A stretch of DNA of 7,230 nucleotides from Clostridia bacterium. Its GTDB lineage: Bacteria > Bacillota > Clostridia > DSM-8532. Position 1 is the stretch's first letter; every line of letters begins with the position of its first letter. The notes beneath the pieces were generated by a model. It did no database searches. It worked only from the letters and a program-made list of their open reading frames with translations, and was not told the DNA's origin. Location: NCBI GenBank assembly GCA_026418215.1, contig JAOABT010000248.1:1-7230 (forward strand), written 5' to 3'. The translations under genes were made by a program, and so were the position numbers. This document shows, piece after piece, positions 5,097 to 7,230 of this stretch.

Positions 5097-5800
5097 AATG
5101 CTGGGTAGACCTCCATGTGCATTCGTGCCTATCGCCTTGTGCCGATGACGACATGACGCCCAATAACATTGTCAATATGGCTGTTTTAAAGGGGCTCGAC
5201 ATCATTGCCGTCACCGACCATAATGCAGTTCACAATAGTGAGGCATTGATAAGCTGTGGGCAAAGGGCTGGTCTCGTGGTCATTCCAGGCATGGAGCTTT
5301 GTACCTCGGAAGAAATACATCTTATTTGCCTGTTTCGTGATATTAATAGGGCAGAAAAATTCCAAGACCATGTCTTTAAGAGTCTTCCGCCTGTTTTGAA
5401 CAGAGAGGATATCTTCGGTTCACAGATCATCATGGATGCAGACGATAATGAAACGGACCGTGAGCCGAGACTTCTATCAGGCGCTTCGGGTCTCGATGCG
5501 GAAACCGCCATAAAGCTCGTCCGTGAATTGGACGGTGTGATCATCCCGGCTCATGTCAACCGTGAATCATTCAGCATGCTGAACACTTTGGGAGCCATCC
5601 CTTTAGAATACGGCTTTCGCTTTCTTGAATGCTCCAAGAACTGTGATCTGCCTGCTTTTAAGGTCAAACATCCCGAGCTTGAAGCCTATAAGTGGGTAAA
5701 ATCTTCGGATGCTCACTTCCTTTGGGATATTTTGGAGCAGGAATTCTGGCTTGACTTGGAGGAAAAATCGGCTGAAGCGTTATTAAGCTATTTTCGTTAG
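5093..5800 (+). CDS. PHP-domain metal-dependent phosphoesterase
   Basis: A 235-residue protein of the PHP superfamily (histidinol-phosphatase / polymerase-exonuclease fold; relatives hydrolyse phosphomonoesters, nucleotide 3',5'-bisphosphates or RNA ends). The metal-ligand motifs appear complete: DLHVHS (His8, His10), AVTDHN (Asp42, His43), GMELCTSEEIH (Glu68, His76), PAHVNRE (His154) and SSDAH (Asp206, His208). A segment of about 75 residues between His76 and His154 is rich in Asp and Glu. There is no signal peptide or membrane segment. It starts inside the last codons of the second DRTGG gene through an ATGA overlap, with only a weak GGAAG ribosome site, so it depends on translational coupling. 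As the last gene of the operon it could destroy a signal molecule or act on a phosphorylated partner. The substrate cannot be read from the sequence. Confidence 0.87.
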   Translation: MKCWVDLHVHSCLSPCADDDMTPNNIVNMAVLKGLDIIAVTDHNAVHNSEALISCGQRAGLVVIPGMELCTSEEIHLICLFRDINRAEKFQDHVFKSLPPVLNREDIFGSQIIMDADDNETDREPRLLSGASGLDAETAIKLVRELDGVIIPAHVNRESFSMLNTLGAIPLEYGFRFLECSKNCDLPAFKVKHPELEAYKWVKSSDAHFLWDILEQEFWLDLEEKSAEALLSYFR

Positions 5801-5833
5801 AACAGAATAGACAACAGAAAGAATTGACTAAAA

Positions 5834-5853
5834 AGTTGCTCACAGGGGCAACT
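5834..5853. promoter_or_regulatory. Inverted repeat over the pyrK -35 region
   Basis: Arms AGTTGCTC (5834-5841) and GGGCAACT (5846-5853) pair over 8 bases with one T-G pair, around a 4-base centre. The repeat covers the -35 and most of the spacer of the pyrK promoter, the usual place for a repressor site. As RNA it could be a weak terminator for the PHP gene, but it is followed by CTTGTTATAA rather than a U-tract. Either reading is tentative. Confidence 0.4.
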
Positions 5854-5864
5854 CTTGTTATAAT
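5836..5864 (+). promoter_or_regulatory. Promoter for pyrK, with extended -10
   Basis: TATAAT at 5859-5864 is preceded by TGT (extended -10). TTGCTC at 5836-5841 is a -35 with a 17-base spacer. A better -35-like TTGACT at 5824-5829 is 29 bases away and therefore not usable with this -10. Start of transcription is expected near 5871, about 50 bases before the pyrK ATG. This places the TTG codon of the longer open frame inside or before the start site and supports the ATG at 5922. Confidence 0.7.
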
Positions 5865-5921
5865 TTGATTATTTATGAGAATGTCTTCCGGTTATTGGGA
5901 GACAGAATCCTGGAGGCTGCA

Positions 5922-6698
5922 ATGAATTTTTCGGAGAAGGTTAAGAAAGTCAAGCAACTGAATGAAGATACCTTCCTTATAAGGATAGAATCTGTGCGTA
6001 TAGCATCAGAGGCCGAGCCCGGGCAGTTCGTCAACATCAAATGCTCAAATGGCCTTGATGCCTACTTGAGACGCCCCATCAGCATTTGCTCCATCCATCG
6101 TGAGCAGGGAACCTTTGATATCGTTTATCAGATCAGAGGGAAGGGAACCAACCTGCTGTGCGGTCTTGAGGCCGGCGATCAGGTGGACGTGATGGGCCCG
6201 TTGGGACAAGGCTTCAGCATCAATCCCGAACACAGGCACATTGTGGTCGTTGGCGGAGGAATCGGAACCTTCCCACTGCTTCAGCTTTTAAAGGAGCACC
6301 CTGCCAAGAAAAAGACTGCGATTCTAGGCTTTCGGACCAAGGAGCTGGTGGTGCTGGAGGACAAATTTGAGAAGCACTGTGACGAGCTCCTGATTGCAAC
6401 CGATGATGGAAGCTATGGACACAAGGGTTTTGTTACAGCTCTTTTGGAAGAAAAGCTAAAGGGCGAAAAGACTGATATGGTTTATTTCTGCGGCCCCACC
6501 ATCATGATGAAGCTCGGTGTGGCTCTTTTAAAAGAAAAGGGTATTCCCTGCGAGGTTTCTATGGAACAGCGCATGGGCTGCGGAATAGGTGCATGTCTCG
6601 TTTGCGCCTGTAAGACAAAAGCTGGTGATGAATGGGAGTATTCACATGTCTGTAAGGACGGCCCGGTATTCAACGGCGATGAAGTCATCTTCGACTAG
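5922..6698 (+). CDS. pyrK: Dihydroorotate dehydrogenase B, electron-transfer subunit
   Basis: A 258-residue FAD and [2Fe-2S] protein that carries electrons from the FMN of PyrD to NAD+ in pyrimidine synthesis. Ferredoxin-reductase order is visible: a beta-barrel FAD domain with the RRPISI motif at 50-55, a nucleotide domain with VVVGGGIGTFPLL at 108-120 and YFCGP at 188-192, and a C-terminal cluster motif Cys220-x4-Cys225-x2-Cys228-x15-Cys244. Length matches the family. The frame is open back to a TTG at 5865, but GGAGG six bases before the ATG at 5922 decides the start, and the TTG abuts the -10 hexamer. pyrD follows on the same strand, which settles PyrK over other members of this reductase family. 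Unusually, 178 bases separate the two genes. Confidence 0.94.
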   Translation: MNFSEKVKKVKQLNEDTFLIRIESVRIASEAEPGQFVNIKCSNGLDAYLRRPISICSIHREQGTFDIVYQIRGKGTNLLCGLEAGDQVDVMGPLGQGFSINPEHRHIVVVGGGIGTFPLLQLLKEHPAKKKTAILGFRTKELVVLEDKFEKHCDELLIATDDGSYGHKGFVTALLEEKLKGEKTDMVYFCGPTIMMKLGVALLKEKGIPCEVSMEQRMGCGIGACLVCACKTKAGDEWEYSHVCKDGPVFNGDEVIFD

Positions 6699-6787
6699 AA
6701 TTTACGAACACATTGAGCTTAGATTTGGTGAGTGCCCTATAAAGTGGCTGTTTGAAGTTATGATGGACAGCCTAATGCAAGGGTGAA

Positions 6788-6864
6788 GCCAGGTTCGATA
6801 TCCAGAAGTAAAAGCCGGGCTCAATATGTGGAAGTGAAACCAGGATCGAAACCTAGAAGTAAGC
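6788..6864 (+). repeat. Three degenerate tandem repeats of about 25-26 bases in the pyrK-pyrD gap
   Basis: Three consecutive copies start at 6788, 6814 and 6839. Each begins RCCRGG, continues with TCRA, and ends GAAGTRA. By hand comparison copy 1 differs from copy 2 at about 7 of 25 positions and from copy 3 at about 6. The array ends directly before the pyrD ribosome site (AGGAG at 6866-6870). A separate weak stem lies upstream, GGCTGT at 6746-6751 and ACAGCC at 6767-6772. No terminator or promoter is evident in the gap, so pyrD is probably read through from pyrK. Confidence 0.65.
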
Positions 6865-6876
6865 AAGGAGAAGCGC

Positions 6877-7230
6877 ATGGAAAAGAACATAAGCCTTGAA
6901 GTGGAATTTGCAGGTCTTAAGCTCAAGAATCCGGTTATTGCGGCATCAGGGGCTTTCGGCTTTGGCAGGGAATATAGTCAGTACTTTGACCTCAACCGGC
7001 TTGGCGGAATCGCGGTGAAAGGCCTGACACCGCTGCCCAGACAGGGGAATCCGCCACCAAGAATAGCCGAGACTCCGGCAGGCATCCTAAACAGTGTGGG
7101 GCTTCAGAATCCGGGCGTCCATGCCTTTATTGAAAAGGAAATTCCGTTTATTCGCCAGTATGACACCTGCATTATTGCTAATGCGTCAGGGAACACGGTT
7201 GAAGAGTATGAAAGCATGGTAGAGATACTC
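6877..7230 (+). CDS. pyrD: Dihydroorotate dehydrogenase B, catalytic subunit (3' end outside window)
   Basis: The first 118 residues of the FMN-containing catalytic subunit, which oxidises dihydroorotate to orotate in the cytoplasm. Class 1 hallmarks are visible: [15 protein letters not shown] near residues 16-30 (flavin-binding start of the barrel), [20 protein letters not shown] at 43-62 with Lys48, the substrate-loop run [11 protein letters not shown] at 70-80 with Asn72, and IIANASGNT at 99-107. The NAD-linked 1B type is inferred from pyrK directly upstream. AGGAG six bases before the ATG sets the start. The frame is open to the window edge with no defect. Confidence 0.94.
   Translation, partial: MEKNISLEVEFAGLKLKNPVIAASGAFGFGREYSQYFDLNRLGGIAVKGLTPLPRQGNPPPRIAETPAGILNSVGLQNPGVHAFIEKEIPFIRQYDTCIIANASGNTVEEYESMVEIL

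Noticed and set aside
5865..5921. TTG start adding 19 residues to PyrK.
   Set aside because: The TTG abuts the -10 hexamer and precedes the expected transcription start. GGAGG directly precedes the ATG at 5922.
6746..6772. Stem GGCTGT / ACAGCC in the pyrK-pyrD gap as an attenuator or terminator.
   Set aside because: Six strong pairs plus wobble pairs, no U-tract and no alternative pairing partner seen.
6783..6899. GTG-started 38-codon frame through the tandem repeats.
   Set aside because: Open only because the repeat unit lacks stops in that frame. Lys/Arg/Ser/Pro-rich with no recognised fold, and it runs into the pyrD start.

Overview
The window reads as chromosome of a strictly anaerobic Firmicute, most likely a Clostridia-class organism of moderate GC. 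The reasons are strong GGAGG-type ribosome binding sites, extended -10 promoters, short intrinsic terminators, an OadG-like small protein, a hybrid-cluster-associated disulfide protein, a sensory-type [FeFe]-hydrogenase homologue, and the PyrK/PyrD form of dihydroorotate dehydrogenase. No species can be named from the sequence alone. There are no rRNA or tRNA genes, CRISPR arrays, insertion sequences or phage genes.

Layout. (a) 1-240: 3' end of a LysM-domain gene on the plus strand and a perfect hairpin terminator that can work in both directions. (b) 241-462: about 220 bases with no convincing gene. (c) 463-1782, minus strand: a cofactor-independent phosphoglycerate mutase-family enzyme (apgM type) with its own extended -10 promoter. 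(d) 1807-2202, minus strand: a 91-residue protein resembling only the C-terminal part of OadG, with promoter and terminator. (e) 2203-2574: a divergent control region with a 9-bp-arm palindrome, then a 66-residue DUF1858 redox-disulfide protein with its own promoter and terminator. (f) 2586-5800, plus strand: a tight five-gene operon of DRTGG-domain protein, GHKL ATPase, [FeFe]-hydrogenase-like iron-sulfur protein, second DRTGG-domain protein and PHP-domain phosphoesterase. (g) 5834-7230, plus strand: promoter, pyrK, a 178-base gap carrying degenerate tandem repeats, and the first 118 codons of pyrD.

The most interesting part is (f). Its third gene keeps all four cysteines expected to bind the H-cluster cubane. 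It lacks the proton-relay cysteine (Ala instead) and other active-site residues of catalytic hydrogenases, as in the putative sensory (group C/HydS-like) enzymes. It sits among an ATP-binding GHKL protein, two small DRTGG proteins and a complete-looking PHP metal site, with no catalytic hydrogenase subunits, PAS domain or NADH-dehydrogenase-like subunits in view. Reasonable inference: this is a redox- or H2-sensing module that passes its signal through the GHKL protein, with the DRTGG and PHP proteins binding or hydrolysing a nucleotide or phosphoester. No partner sigma factor, STAS protein or response regulator is visible, so the output is unknown.

The pyrKD pair belongs to pyrimidine synthesis: PyrK takes electrons from the FMN of PyrD and passes them to NAD+. 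Its promoter carries an inverted repeat over the -35 element, so it is probably an independent unit, although no strong terminator separates it from the PHP gene.
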